Part shown: positions 11,171 through 24,711 of the stretch, in pieces
Layout: every line of letters begins with the position of its first letter
Numbering within the stretch: the stretch's first letter is position 1
Source of the DNA: Amaranthus tricolor
Lineage: Eukaryota > Streptophyta > Magnoliopsida > Caryophyllales > Amaranthaceae
DNA length: 64,000 bases
Direction: 5' to 3'
Assembly (NCBI RefSeq): GCF_026212465.1
Contig: NC_080056.1
Location: 25,380,239-25,444,238, forward strand
Notes under the pieces: model-generated
Databases searched by the model: none
What the model saw: only the letters and a program-made list of their open reading frames with translations
What the model was told of the DNA's origin: nothing
Position numbers and translations under genes: made by a program

Positions 11171-14100
11171 AACCAAGTTTTAGCTACTTTATGCGCAAAA
11201 GTGCCAAAAATGCTTAAAAACCCTTAAAATCACAACTTAACACGTAATTTCTAACATTTCACTATGATTTCAATTATAACCACTTAAACACAATAATATA
11301 TACCAAATAGTGTTGTGTGCCAAGTTCCGTGCAAAACAAACCAAGTTTGAGCTACTTTATGTGCAAAAACGCCAAAAACACTTAAAAACCCATAAAATCG
11401 CAACTTAACAAGTAATTTCTAGCATATGAGTATGATTTTCAATTCTAACCACTTCGACACAATAATATATACCATATAGAGTTGTGTGCCAAGTTTCGTG
11501 CAAAACAAACCAAGTTTTAGCTACTTTATGCGCAAAAGTGCCAAAAATGCTTAAAAACCTTTAAACTCGCAACTTAACACGTAATTTCTAGTATTTGACT
11601 ATGATTTTTAATTTTAACCACTTAAATACAATAATATATACCAAATAGCATTGTGTGCCAAGTTTCGTGCAAAACAATGCGTGAAAGTACCAAAAAAGCT
11701 TAAAAACGCACAAAATCACAACTTAACAAGTAATTTCTAGCATATGAGTATGATTTTCAATTCTAACCACTTCATCACAATAATATATACTAAATAGTGT
11801 TGTGTGCCATGTTTCGTGCAAAACAAACCAAGTTTTAGCTACTTTAAGCGCAAAAGTGCTAAAAATGCTTAAAAACCTTTAAAATCGCAACTTAACACGT
11901 AATTTCTAGTATTTGACTATGATGTTTAATTCTAACCACTTAAACACAATAATATATACCAAATAGTGTTGTGTGGCAAGTTCCGTGCAAAACAAACCAA
12001 GTTTGAGCTATTTTATGCGCAAAACGCCAAAAACGCTTAAAAACCCTTAAAATCGCAACTAAACACGTAATTTCTAGCATATGACCATGATTTTCAATTC
12101 TAACCACTTCAACACAATAATATATACCAAATAGTGTTATGTGCCAAGTATCGTACAAAACAAACCAAGTTTGAACCTAATTCATGCGTGAAAGTGCCAA
12201 AAAAGTTTCAAAACGCTTAAAATCGCAACTTAACACGTAATTTCTAGCATATGACTATGATTTTCAATTCTAACCACTTCCACACAATAATATATATTAA
12301 CTAGAGTTGTGTACCTAGTTTCGTGCAAACCAAACCAAGTTAAAACTACTTTATGCACAAAAACGCCAAAAACACTTAAAAACCAATAAAATCGCAACTT
12401 AACACGTAATTTCTAGCATATGAGTATGATTTTCAATTCTAACCACTTCAACACAATAGTATATACAGAATAGTGTTGCGTGCCAAGTTTCGTGCAAAAC
12501 AAAACAAGTTTGAGCTACTTTATGCGCAAAAGTGCTAAAAATGCTTTAGAACCCTTAAAATCGCAACTTAACACGTAATTTCTAGCATTTGACTATGATT
12601 TTCAATTCTAACCACTTAAACACAATAATATATACCAAATATTTTTCTGTGCCATGTTCCGTGCAAAACAAACCAAGTTTGCTACTTTATGCGAAAAACG
12701 CCATAAACGCTTAAAAACTCTTAAAATCGCAATTTAACACGTAATTTCTAGCATATAAGTATGGTTTTAAATTCTAACCACTTCAACACAATAATACATA
12801 CCAAATAGTGTTGTGTGCGGAGTTTCGTGCAAAACAAACCAAGTTTGAGCTACTTTATGCACAAAAGTGCAAAAAACGCTTAAAAAGCCATTAAATCGCC
12901 ACTTAACAAGTAATTTCTAGCATATGAGTATGATTTTCAATTCTAACCACTTCAACACAATAAAATATACCAAATAGTGTTGTGTGCCATGTTTCGTGCA
13001 AAACTAACCAAGTTTGAGCTACTTTATGCGCAAAACGCCAAAAACGCTTAAAAACCCTTAAAATCGCAACTAAACACGTAATTTCTAGGATATGATTATG
13101 ATTTTCAATTCTAACCACTTCAACACAATAATATATGCCAAATAGTGTTGCGTGCCAAGTTTCGTGCAAAACAAACCAAGTTTGAGCTACTTTATGCGCA
13201 AAAGTGCTAAAAATGCTTTAAAACCCTTAAAATCGCAACTTAACACGTAATTTCTAGCATTTGACTATGATTTTCAATTCTAACCACTTAAACACAATAA
13301 TATATACCAAATATTTTTCTGTGCCATGTTCCGTGCAAAACAAACCAAGTTTGCTACTTTATGCGAAAAACGCCATAAACGCTTAAAAACTCTTAAAATC
13401 GCAATTTAACACATAATTTCTAGCATATAAGTATGGTTTTAAATTCTAACCGCCTCAACACAATAATACATACCAAATAGTGTTGTGTGCGGAGTTTCGT
13501 GCAAAACAAACCAAGTTTGAGCTACTTTATGCACAAAAGTGCAAAAAACGCTTAAAAAGCCATTAAATCGCCACTTAACAAGTAATTTCTAGCATATGAG
13601 TATGATTTTCAATTCTAACCACTTCAACACAATAAAATATACCAAATAGTGTTGTGTGCCATGTTTCGTGCAAAACAAACCAAGTTTGAGCTACTTTATG
13701 CGCAAAACGCCAAAAACGCTTAAAAACCCTTAAAATCGCAACTAAACACGTAATTTCTAGCATATGATTATGATTTTCAATTCTAACCACTTCAACACAA
13801 TAATATATGCCAAATAGTGTTGCGTGCCAAGTTTCGTGCAAAACAAACCAAGTTTGAGCTACTTTATGCGCAAAAGTGCTAAAAATGCTTAAAAACCCTT
13901 AAAATCGCAACTTCACACGTAATTTCTAGCATTTGACTATGATTTTCAATTCTAGCAACTTCAAAAAAAATAATATATACCAAAGAGTTTTGTTTGCCAA
14001 GTTCCATGCAAAACAAATCTAGTTTGCTACTTTATGCGACAAACGCCAAAAACGCTTAAAAAACCCTTAAAATCACAATTTAACACGTAATTTCTAGCAT

Positions 14101-17100
14101 ATGAGTATGATTTTCAATTCTAACCACTTCAACACAATAATACATACCAAATAGTGTTGTGTGCCAAGTTTCGTGCAAAACAAACCAAGTTTGAGCTACT
14201 TTCTGCACAAAATTGCCAAAAACACTTAAAAACCCATAAAATCGCAACTTAACAAGTAATTTCTAGCATATGAGTATGATTTTCAATTCTAACAACTGCA
14301 ACACAATAATATATACCAAATAGTGTTGTGTTCCAAGTTTCGTGCAAAACAAACCAAGTTTTAGCTACTTTATGTGCAAAAGTGCCGAAAATGCTATAAA
14401 ACCCTTAAAATCGCAACTTAACACGTAATTTCTAGGATATGACTATGATTATCAATTCTAACCAGTTAAACACAATAATATATACCAAATATTGTTCTGT
14501 ACCAAGTTCCGTGCAAAACAAACCAAGTTTTAGCTACTTTATGCGCAAAACGCCAATAACGCTTAAAAACCCTTAAAATTGCAACTAAACACGTAATTTC
14601 TAGCATATGACTATGATTTTAAATTCTAACCACTTCAACCAAATAATATATACCAAATAGTATTGTGTGCCAAGTTTCGTGCAAAACAAACCAAGTTTGA
14701 GCTACTGTATGCGCGAAAGTACCAAAAAAGCTTAAAAACGCACAAAATCGCAACTTAACAAGTAATTTCTAGCATATGAGTATGATTTTCAATTCTAAAC
14801 ACTTCATCACAATAATATATACTAAATAGTGTTGTGTGCCATGTTTCGTGCAAAACAAACCAAGTTTTAGCTACTTTAAGCGCAAAAGTGCTAAAAATGC
14901 TTAAAAACCTTTAAAATCGCAACTTAACACGTAATTTCTAGTCTTTGACTATGATGTTTAATTCTAACCACTTAAACACAATAATATATACCAAATAGTG
15001 TTGTGTGGCAAGTTCCGTGCAAAACAAACCAAGTTTGAGCTATTTTATGCGCAAAACGCCAAAAACGCTTAAAAACCCTTAAAATCGCAACTAAACACGT
15101 AATTTCTAGCATATGACTATGATTTTCAATTCTAACCACTTCAACACAATAATATATACCAAATAGTGTTATGTGCCAAGTATCGTACAAAACAAACCAA
15201 GTTTGAACCTACTTCATGCGTGAAAGTGCCAAAAAAGTTTAAAAACGCTTAAAATCGCAACTTGACACGTAATTTCTAGCATATGACTATGATTTTCAAT
15301 TCTAACCACTTCCACACAATAATATATATTAAATAGAGTTGTGTACCTAGTTTCGTGCAAACCAAACCAAGTTAAAACTACTTTATGCACAAAAACGCCA
15401 AAAACACTTAAAAACCAATAAAATCGCAACATAACACGTAATTTCTAGCATATGAGTATGATTTTCAATTCTAACCACTTCAACACAATAGTATCTACAG
15501 AATAGTGTTGCGTGCCAAGTTTCGTGCAAAACAAACCAAGTTTGAGCTACTTTATGCGCAAAAGTGCTAAAAATGCTTTAAAACCCTTAAAATCGCAACT
15601 TAACACGTAATTTCTAGCATTTCATTATGATTTTCAATTCTAACCACTTAAACACAATAATATATACCAAATATTTTTCTGTGCCATGTTCCGTGCAAAA
15701 CAAACCAAGTTTGCTACTTTACGCGAAAAAACGCCATAAACGCTTAAAAATTCTTAAAATCGCAATTTAACACGTAATTTCTAGCATATAAGTATGATTT
15801 TAAATTCTAACCACTTCAACACAATAATACATACCAAATAGTGTTGTGTGCGGAGTTTCGTGCAAAACAAACCAAGTTTGAGCTACTTTATGCACAAAAG
15901 TGCAAAAAACGCTTAAAAATCCATTAAATCGCCACTTAACAAGTAATTTCTAGCATATGAGTATGATTTTCAATTCTAACCACTTCAACACAATAAAATA
16001 TACCAAATAGTGTTGTGTGCAATGTTTCGTGCAAAACAAACCAAGTTTGAGCTACTTTATGCGCAAAACGCCAAAAACGCTTAAAAACCCTTAAAATCGC
16101 AACTAAACACGTAATTTCTAGCATATGACTATGATTTTCAATTCTAACCACTTCAACACAATAATATATGCCAAATAGTGTTGCGTGCCAAGTTTCGTGC
16201 AAAACAAACCAAGTTTGAGCTACTTTATGCGCAAAAGTGCTAAAAATGCTTAAAAACCCTTAAAATCGCAACTTCACACGTAATTTCTAGCATTTGACTA
16301 TGATTTCCAATTCTAACAACTTAAACACAATAATATATACCAAAGAGTTTTGTGTGCCAAGTTCCGTGCAAAACAAATCAAGTTTGCTACTTTATGCGAC
16401 AAACGCCAAAAACGCTTAAAAAACCCTTAAAATCACAATTTAACACGTAATTTCTAGCATATGAGTATGATTTTCAATTCTAACCACTTCAACACAATAA
16501 TACATACCAAATAGTGTTGTGTGCCAAGTTTCGTGCAAAACAAACCAAGTTTGAGCTACTTTCTGCACAAAATTGCCAAAAACACTTAAAAAACCCATAA
16601 AATCGCAACTTAACAAGTAATTTCTAGCATATGAGTATGATTTTCAATTCTAACAACTTCAACACAATAATATATACCAAATAGTGTTGTGTTCCAAGTT
16701 TCGTGCAAAACAAACCAAGTTTTAGCTACTTTATGTGCAAAAGTGCCGAAAATGCTATAAAACCCTTAAAATCGCAACTTAACACGTAATTTCTAGGATA
16801 TGACTATGATTTTCAATTCTAACCACTTAAACACAATAATATATACCAAATATTGTTGTGTACCAAGTTCCGTGCAAAACAAACCAAGTTTTAGCTACTT
16901 TATGCGCAAAACGCCAAAAACTCTTAAAAACCCTTAAAATTGCAACTAAACACGTAATTTCTAGCATATGACTATGATTTTAAATTCTAACCACTTCAAC
17001 CAAATAATATATACCAAATAGTATTGTGTGCCAAGTTTCGTGCAAAACAAACCAAGTTTGAGCTACTGTATGCGCGAAAGTACCAAAAAAAGCATAAAAA

Positions 17101-19839
17101 CGCACAAAATCGCAACTTAACAAGTAATTTCTAGCATATGAGTATGATTTTCAATTCTAACCACTTCATCACAATAATATATACTAAATAGTGTTGTGTG
17201 CCATGTTTCGTGCAAAACAAACCAAGTTTTAGCTACTTTAAGCGCAAAAGTGCTAAAAATGCTTAAAAAACCTTTAAAATCGCAACTTAACACGTAATTT
17301 CTAGTCTTTGACTATGATGTTTAATTCTAACCACTTAAACACAATAATATATACCAAATAGTGTTGTGTGGCAAGTTCCGTGCAAAACAAACCAAGTTTG
17401 AGCTATTTTATGCGCAAAACGCCAAAAACGCTTAAAAACCCTTAAAATCGCAACTAAACACGTAATTTCTAGCATATGACTATGATTTTCAATTCTAACC
17501 ACTTCAACACAATAATATACCAAATAGTGTTATGTGCCAAGTATCGTACAAAACAAACCAAGTTTGAACCTACTTCATGCGTGAAAGTGCCAAAAAAGTT
17601 TAAAAACGCTTAAAATCGCAACTTGACACGTAATTTCTAGCATATGACTATGATTTTCAATTCTAACCACTTCCACACAATAATATATATTAAATAGAGT
17701 TGTGTACCTAGTTTCGTGAAAACCAAACCAAGTTAAAACTACTTTATGCACAAAAACGCCAAAAACACTTAAAAACCAATAAAATCGCAACTTAACACGT
17801 AATTTCTAGCATATGAGTATGATTTTCAATTCTAACCACTTCAACACAATAGTATATACAGAATAGTGTTGCGTGCCAAGTTTCGTGCAAAACAAACCAA
17901 GTTTGAGCTACTTTATGCGCAAAAGTGCTAAAAATGCTTTAAAACCCTTAAAATCGCAACTTAACACGTAATTTCTAGCATTTGACTATGATTTTCAATT
18001 CTAACCACTTAAACACAATAATATATACCAAATATTTTTCTGTGCCATGTTCCGTACAAAACAAACCAAGTTTGCTACTTTATGCGAAAAACGCCATAAA
18101 CGCTTAAAAACTCTTAAAATCGCAATTTAACACGTAATTTTTAGCATATAAGTATGATTTTAAATTCTAACCACTTCAACACAATAATACATACTAAATA
18201 GTGTTGTGTGCGGAGTTTCGTGCAAAACAAACCAAGTTTGAGTTACTTTATGCACAAAAGTGCAAAAAAACGCTTGAAAAGCCATTAAATCGCCACTTAA
18301 CAAGTAATTTCTAGCATATGAGTATGATTTTAAATTCTAACCACTTCAACACAATAAAATATACCAAATAGTGTTGTGTGCCATGTTTCGTGCAAAACAA
18401 ACCAAGTTTGAGCTACTTTATGCACAAAAGTGCAAAAAACGCTTAAAAAGCCATTAAATCGCCACTTAACAAGTAATTTCTAGCATATGACTATGATTTA
18501 AAATTCTAACCACTTCAACCAAATAATATATACCAAATAGTATTGTGTGCCAAGTTTCGTGCAAAAACAAACCAAGTTTGAGCTACTGTATGCGCGAAAG
18601 TACCAAAAAAGCTTAAAAACGCACAAAAACGCAACTTAACAAGTAATTTCTAGCATATGAGTATGATTTTCAATTCTAACCACTTCATCACAATAATATA
18701 TACTAAATAGTGTTGTGTGCCATGTTTCGTGCAAAACAAACCAAGTTTTAGCTACTTTAAGCGCAAAAGTGCTAAAAATGCTTAAAAACATTTAAAATCG
18801 CAACTTAACACGTAATTTCTAGTCTTTGACTATGATGTTTAATTCTAACCACTTAAACACAATAATATATACCAAATAGTGTTGTGTGGCAAGTTCCGTG
18901 CAAAACAAACCAAGTTTGAGCTATTTTATGCGCAAAACGCCAAAAAACGCTAAAAAACCCTTAAAATCGCAACTAAACACGTAATTTCTAGCATATGACT
19001 ATGATTTTCAATTCTAACCACTTCAACACAATAATATATACCAAATAGTGTTGTGTGCCAAGTATCGTGCAAAACAAACCAAGTTTGAACCTACTTCATG
19101 CGTGAAAGTGCCAAAAAAGTTTAAAAACACTTAAAATCGCAACTTAACACGTAATTTCTAGCATATGACTATGATTTTCAATTCTAACCACTTCAACACA
19201 ATAATATATACCAAATAGTGTTGTGTGCCATGTTTCGTGCAAAACAAACCAAGTTTGAGCTACTTTATGCGCAAAACGCCAAAAACGCTTAAAAACCCTT
19301 AAAATCGCAACTAAACACGTAATTTCTAGCATATGACTATGATTTTCAATTCTAACCACTTCAACTCAATAATATACGCCAAATGGTGTTGCGTGCCAAG
19401 TTTCGTGCAAAACAAACCAAGTTTGAGCTACTTTATGCGCAAAAGTGCTAAAAATGCTTAAAAACCCTTAAAATCGCAACTTCACACGTAATTTCTAGCA
19501 TTTGACTATGATTTTCAATTCTAACAACTTAAAAACAATAATATATACCAAAGAGTTTTCTGTGCCAAGTTCCGTGCAAAACAAATCAAGTTTGCTACTT
19601 TATGCGACAAACGCCAAAAACGCTTAAAAACCCTTAAAATCACAATTTAACACGTAATTTCTAGCATATGAGTATGATTTTCAATTCTAACTACTTCAAC
19701 ACAATATTACATACCAAATAGTGTTGTGTGCCAAGTTTCGTGCAAAACAAACCAAGTTTGAGCTACTTTCTGCACAAAATTGCCAAAAACACTTAAAAAC
19801 CCATAAAATCGCAACTTAACAAGTAATTTCTAGCATATG

Positions 19840-22407
19840 GGTAACACCCAAGAAACTAGTACCACATAATAAGGTTAATAACTTTGGAATTAAGGCTTTG
19901 ACGTTCTAATTTTAATTAGAACAAGTTAGCTAAGATAAGCAACCACCTCAATGTACAACAATATACACAACTATGACCCTTTAATTTCTAATTCTTCATG
20001 TCTAATGTTTTAAGCCTTCGAAATAACCTTCTTATGTTGTAATTAGTCTACATACTAGCAAGTGTGTCAATTTGTGACACCAATCCACTTAAGATAGGTT
20101 ATGTGGCATAAACATAGGAGAGAACTTCAAGACTAAGCAAAGTCACCTCCTTGCTTCTACCTTGAGCTGGCGGCACATGCACTTTGTTCCCTTAAATTAA
20201 TTCTCCACCTTCTTAATTAAGAAAGCTAAAGGCTATCCACTATTCTGAAAACCTTCCTCTACATACTCAAGCAAGAAATCCTTTCAAACCGTGCACAAAA
20301 GATCACCAAAGATCCAAAACAAACAACACCACCAAGGAGGCAGCAGCATCGCCTAGCAGGACGTGTGTGTGGCGAGTGGTTTCTTCAATCTTTTAGTGCT
20401 TTTAACCCACGAATTAAGGTAACTAGCACCCATTCTAAGTTAGTATCTTTCATAAAAAGTATGTACAAATGTTTAAACCCAAGTCTCATGCCTTAAAAAT
20501 GGGTGAAATTGAGTAAAGACCAAACCGGGTACATGCTGTGACCTTCTGTGTATGTTGGGACTATTTAGGATACTTAAGAAATTATTTTAGCCTCGTTCTT
20601 TTTAGGTAATACTCTTAATGCAATTGTTGATATTATATGTTAAATTCGTGTTATGGGTATGTTTTTTTAGTATTTATAATTATTTTTATATTAACGTTCT
20701 GTTTTCGGTGTTTTCTGTTTAGGGTAACATGTTCTTGCCTTGAGTTAAACATGCTTAAAGGACTTGTTATACTACTCTAATGAATCTCAAATTTTGACAC
20801 AACACTCCTACTTATGTTATGGTGATTGACTCCAAATTTAATAAGCTGGGTAATTTTATAAGTGGTCTTTTTAATTGGATTTGTAGAAGTGTGCAATCTG
20901 AAAAGTCGGTTTGACCTATTGTTAATAAATTAGACTTAGAGACTAATATACTAAACCAAATTTCGTAATTCTTGATGTTTTGGAAAGATTAAACATAGGC
21001 CTAAAACATATCCAAAAATCAGCTTCAAATAACTTCATTTAGGTTTCCTAATGAGCTTAAGAACATGACGTAGTTTCACTTCGTTGAGTCGCAAGTGTTC
21101 TGTTTTTAGAATATTAGTTGAAAAATAAGGTTCTGAATGTTTTAGCATATATGACTTAGTTAGGGGCAGAATTAGCTTAAATGGTTCAAATAAAACTTAT
21201 AGGTCTTTAAAAGTACTTGAATTTAGGATCAAGAATCACTTCAATTGGGGTTGTATAGGCTGAGTTATGGCCTTCGTAATACACTGAGCAGAACAATTCT
21301 GTTTTTACGACAAGATGTTACGTTTAGTGTTTTTCCCTAGTTATGCAAAATGGTTGTTAACCTTGTTTTTAGGGATATGTATGCTTCATGTTTGTTCTGA
21401 TATAATATTTTATGGATATCTTATGATGCATGAGAATTATTTCTCCCAGATGGCATGAATCATGAATTGGTTGCCCAATACTTCATGATGTTATTGATAT
21501 ATGTGATACATGTATAGGGAGGAAAACCCTTAGACTGCGGTTGATGGGTAAGACAAATGCCACCACCATTCGGTATGGAATGGTGTTATTATAGGGCCCC
21601 ACACACTCGGTATGGAGTGTGTTAGTGTACTCGGTATGGAGTACCATATCCTCAAGTGGTTGTTGTCGTCCGATTATTGCATTCGGTATGGAATGTTTAT
21701 AACGGGAGTTTGGCCATTCTTAGACACAGTTAGTGCGCTAACTGGGGGTTTGTAACCCCGACAAAGCTTGAGAAGTATTACTGCGTGTAATACTGGCGTC
21801 TGTTCCTCCGCTATAATTAATGCGTGATTTTACTGCTTTTTCTGTTATGCTTGCATATGATTACATTGATTTCTGTTATGCAGTGCATGTTTACAGTAGA
21901 ATATTTTATTATAAAGATTAGAATGAATTTATGTGTTGAATTTTTGATGTAGTATTCTTTGAACACAGACAGATGTACTTCTACGTTATATGTTAGATAT
22001 TACTTTAGAAGAACTGCTAGTTACTCCCCACTGACTGTGGACTGTTGTTAATATTATGAATGATATGCTTATATATTTGTCGATCGGGTGTCGGGGCAAC
22101 ATTTTTGTGAGCTTAGAGCCTTGCCTTTGAAGTTTTAATTTAGGGTCGTATGTGTTTTAAACTAGTAGAAAAAGCTTTTGAATAGTCCTCATTCTTACCT
22201 ACCTGAGGTTGTTCTGCCTCACGCTTCTTTTTTTTCGGAATTAAAACTTCTAGTACATATTTTCCTAGGCCCACCATTTAGCCATATGTTTATAATGTTG
22301 ATTAGTCTCTAATATTTTATTCCCTTTCTTTTGGTCAGCGTAACGCTCTGTCCCGTAGTGTGCTTCCGCATATGTATTTACAGTTTGTTACGAGACGGGG
22401 TGTTACA
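19840..22407. mobile_element. Solo LTR, copy 2
   Basis: A 2568-bp insert nearly identical to 5708-7919 and flanked by the same target duplication ATATG (19835-19839 and 22408-22412) at the same monomer position. The first base is G instead of T, so the terminal TG reads GG; the right end GGGTGTTACA is intact. It carries about 356 bp (about 19966-20321) missing from copy 1. Sharing of insertion site and duplication means both copies descend from one insertion that was later copied with the surrounding satellite. No coding frame is evident. The hairpin battery is retained at 21459-21794. Confidence 0.86.
21459..21794. other. Hairpin battery in solo LTR copy 2
   Basis: Same series of stem-loops as in copy 1, at a constant offset of 14488. 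The first GGTATG-loop hairpin begins at 21564 and the last TGCGT-loop hairpin ends at 21794. All stems remain perfect. The nearest difference between the copies is a single base just upstream (GATGGT against GATGGG). Confidence 0.85.
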
Positions 22408-24578
22408 ATATGAGTATGATTTTCAATTCTAACAACTTCAACACAATAATATATACCAAATAGTGTTGTGTTCCACGTTTCGTGCAAAACAAACCAAGTT
22501 TTAGCTACTTTATGTGCAAAAGTGCCGAATATGCTATAAAACCCTTAAAATCGCAACTTAACACGTAATTTCTAGGATATGACTATGATTTTCAATTCTA
22601 ACCACTTAAACACAATAATATATACCAAATATTGTTGTGTACCAAGTTCCGTGCAAAACAAACCAAGTTTTAGCTACTTTATGCGCAAAATGCCAAAAAC
22701 GCTTAAAAACCCTTAATATTGCAACTAAACAGGTAATTTCTAGCATATGACTATGATTTTAAATTCTAACCACTTCAACCAAATAATATATACCAAATAG
22801 TATTGTGTGCCAAGTTTCGTACAAAACAAACCAAGTTTGATCTACTGTATGCGCGAAAGTACCAAAAAAGCTTAAAAACGCACAAAATCGCAACTTAACA
22901 AGTAATTTCTAGCATATGAGTATGATTTTCAATTCTAACCACTTCATCACAATAATATATACTAAATAGTGTTGTGTGCCATGTTTCGTGCAAAACAAAC
23001 CAAGTTTTAGCTACTTTAAGCGCAAAAGTGCTAAAAATGCTTAAAAACCTTTAAAATCGCAACTTAACACGTAATTTCTAGTCTTTGACTATGATGTTTA
23101 ATTCTAACCACTTAAACACAATAATATCTACCAAATAGTGTTGTGTGGCAAGTTCCGTGCAAAACAAACCAAGTTTGAGCTATTTTATGTGCAAAACGCC
23201 AAAAACGCTTAAAAACCCTTAAAATCGCAACTAAACACGTAATTTCTAGCATATGACTATGATTTTCAATTCTAACCACTTCAACACAATAATATATACC
23301 AAATAGTGTTGTGTGCCAAGTATCGTGCAAAACAAACCAAGTTTGAACCTACTTCATGCGTGAAAGTGCCAAAAAAGTTTAAAAACGCTTAAAATCGCAA
23401 CTTAACACGTAATTTCTAGCATATGACTATGATTTTCAATTCTAACCACTTCCACACAATAATATATATTAAATAGAGTTGTGTACCTAGTTTCGTGCAA
23501 ACCAAACCAAGTTTAAACTACTTTATGCACAAAAACGCAAAAAACACTTAAAAACCAATAAAATCGCAACTTCACACGTAATTTCTAGCATATGAGTATG
23601 ATTTTCAATTCTAACCACTTCAACACAATAGTATATACAGAATAGTGTTGGTGCCAAGTTTCGTGCAAAACAAACCAAGTTTGAGCTACTTTTATGCGCA
23701 AAAGTGCTAAAAATGGTTTAAAAACCCTTAAAATCGCAACTTAACACGTAATTTCTAGCATTTGACTATGATTTTCAATTCTAACCACTTAAACACAATA
23801 ATATATACCAAATATTTTTCTGTGCCATGTTCCGTGCAAAACAAACCAAGTTTGCTACTTTATGCGAAAAACGCCATAAACGCTTAAAAACTCTTAAAAT
23901 CGCAATTTAACACGTAATTTCTAGCATATAAGTATGATTTTAAATTCTAACCACTTCAACACAATAATACATTCCAAATAGTGTTGTGTGCCAAGTTTCG
24001 TGCAAAACAAACCAAGTTTGAGCTACTTTATGCACAAAAGTGCAAAAAACGCTTAAAAACCCATTAAATCGCCACTTAACAAGTAATTTCTAGCATATGA
24101 GTATGATTTTCAATTCTTACCACTTCAACACAATAATATATACCAAATAGTGTTGTGTGCCAAGTTTCGTGTAAAACAAACCAAGTTTTGGCTACTTTAT
24201 GCGCAAAAGTGCCGAAAATGCTAAAAAAAACCCTTAAAATCGCAACTTAACAAGTAATTTCTAGCATATGACTATGATTTTCAGTTCTAACAATTTCAAC
24301 ACAATAATATATACCAAATACTGTTGTGTGCCAAGTTTCGTGCAAAACAATCCAACTTTGGGCTACTTTATGCGTAAAACTGCCAAAAAAGCTTAAAAAT
24401 GCATAAAATCGCAACTTAGCACGTAATTTCTTGCATATAACTATGATTTACAATTCCAAACACTTCAACACAATAACATATACCAAATAGTGTTGTGTGC
24501 CAAGTTGCGTGCAAACAAACAAAGTTTTGAGCTACTTTATGCGCGAAAGTCCAAAAAAGCTTAAAAACCCATAAAATC

Positions 24579-24644
24579 GAATAGCGTTGCATTGTGTACC
24601 TTAACTGCTGTCCATTTCGGAAATGTGGCTCTGAAACGCATGGG

Positions 24645-24701
<57 letters not shown>

Positions 24702-24711
24702 CACTTAATTA
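24579..24711. repeat. AT-rich cassette 3 (short form)
   Basis: Paralogue of cassette 1 in the duplicated block, with the same junctions and internal deletion. The (TA)n run, at about 24654-24700, is only about half as long as the 81-bp run in cassette 1. The run length has therefore changed since the block duplication. Confidence 0.9.

Larger units (their letters stand above)
7920..19839. repeat. Satellite array, second block
   Basis: Same family and orientation as 1-5707, interrupted only by AT-rich cassettes at 10091-10258 and 10995-11170. From 12272 onward it repeats the order of 1-5707: position 1 matches 12272, and 632 and 1304 match 12903 and 13575 at a constant offset of 12271. The offset grows to 12441 and then about 14130 as whole monomers are gained. 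A further tandem period of about 2361 bp (14 monomers) is visible between 14972-15432 and 17335-17790. No gene is seen. Confidence 0.96.
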
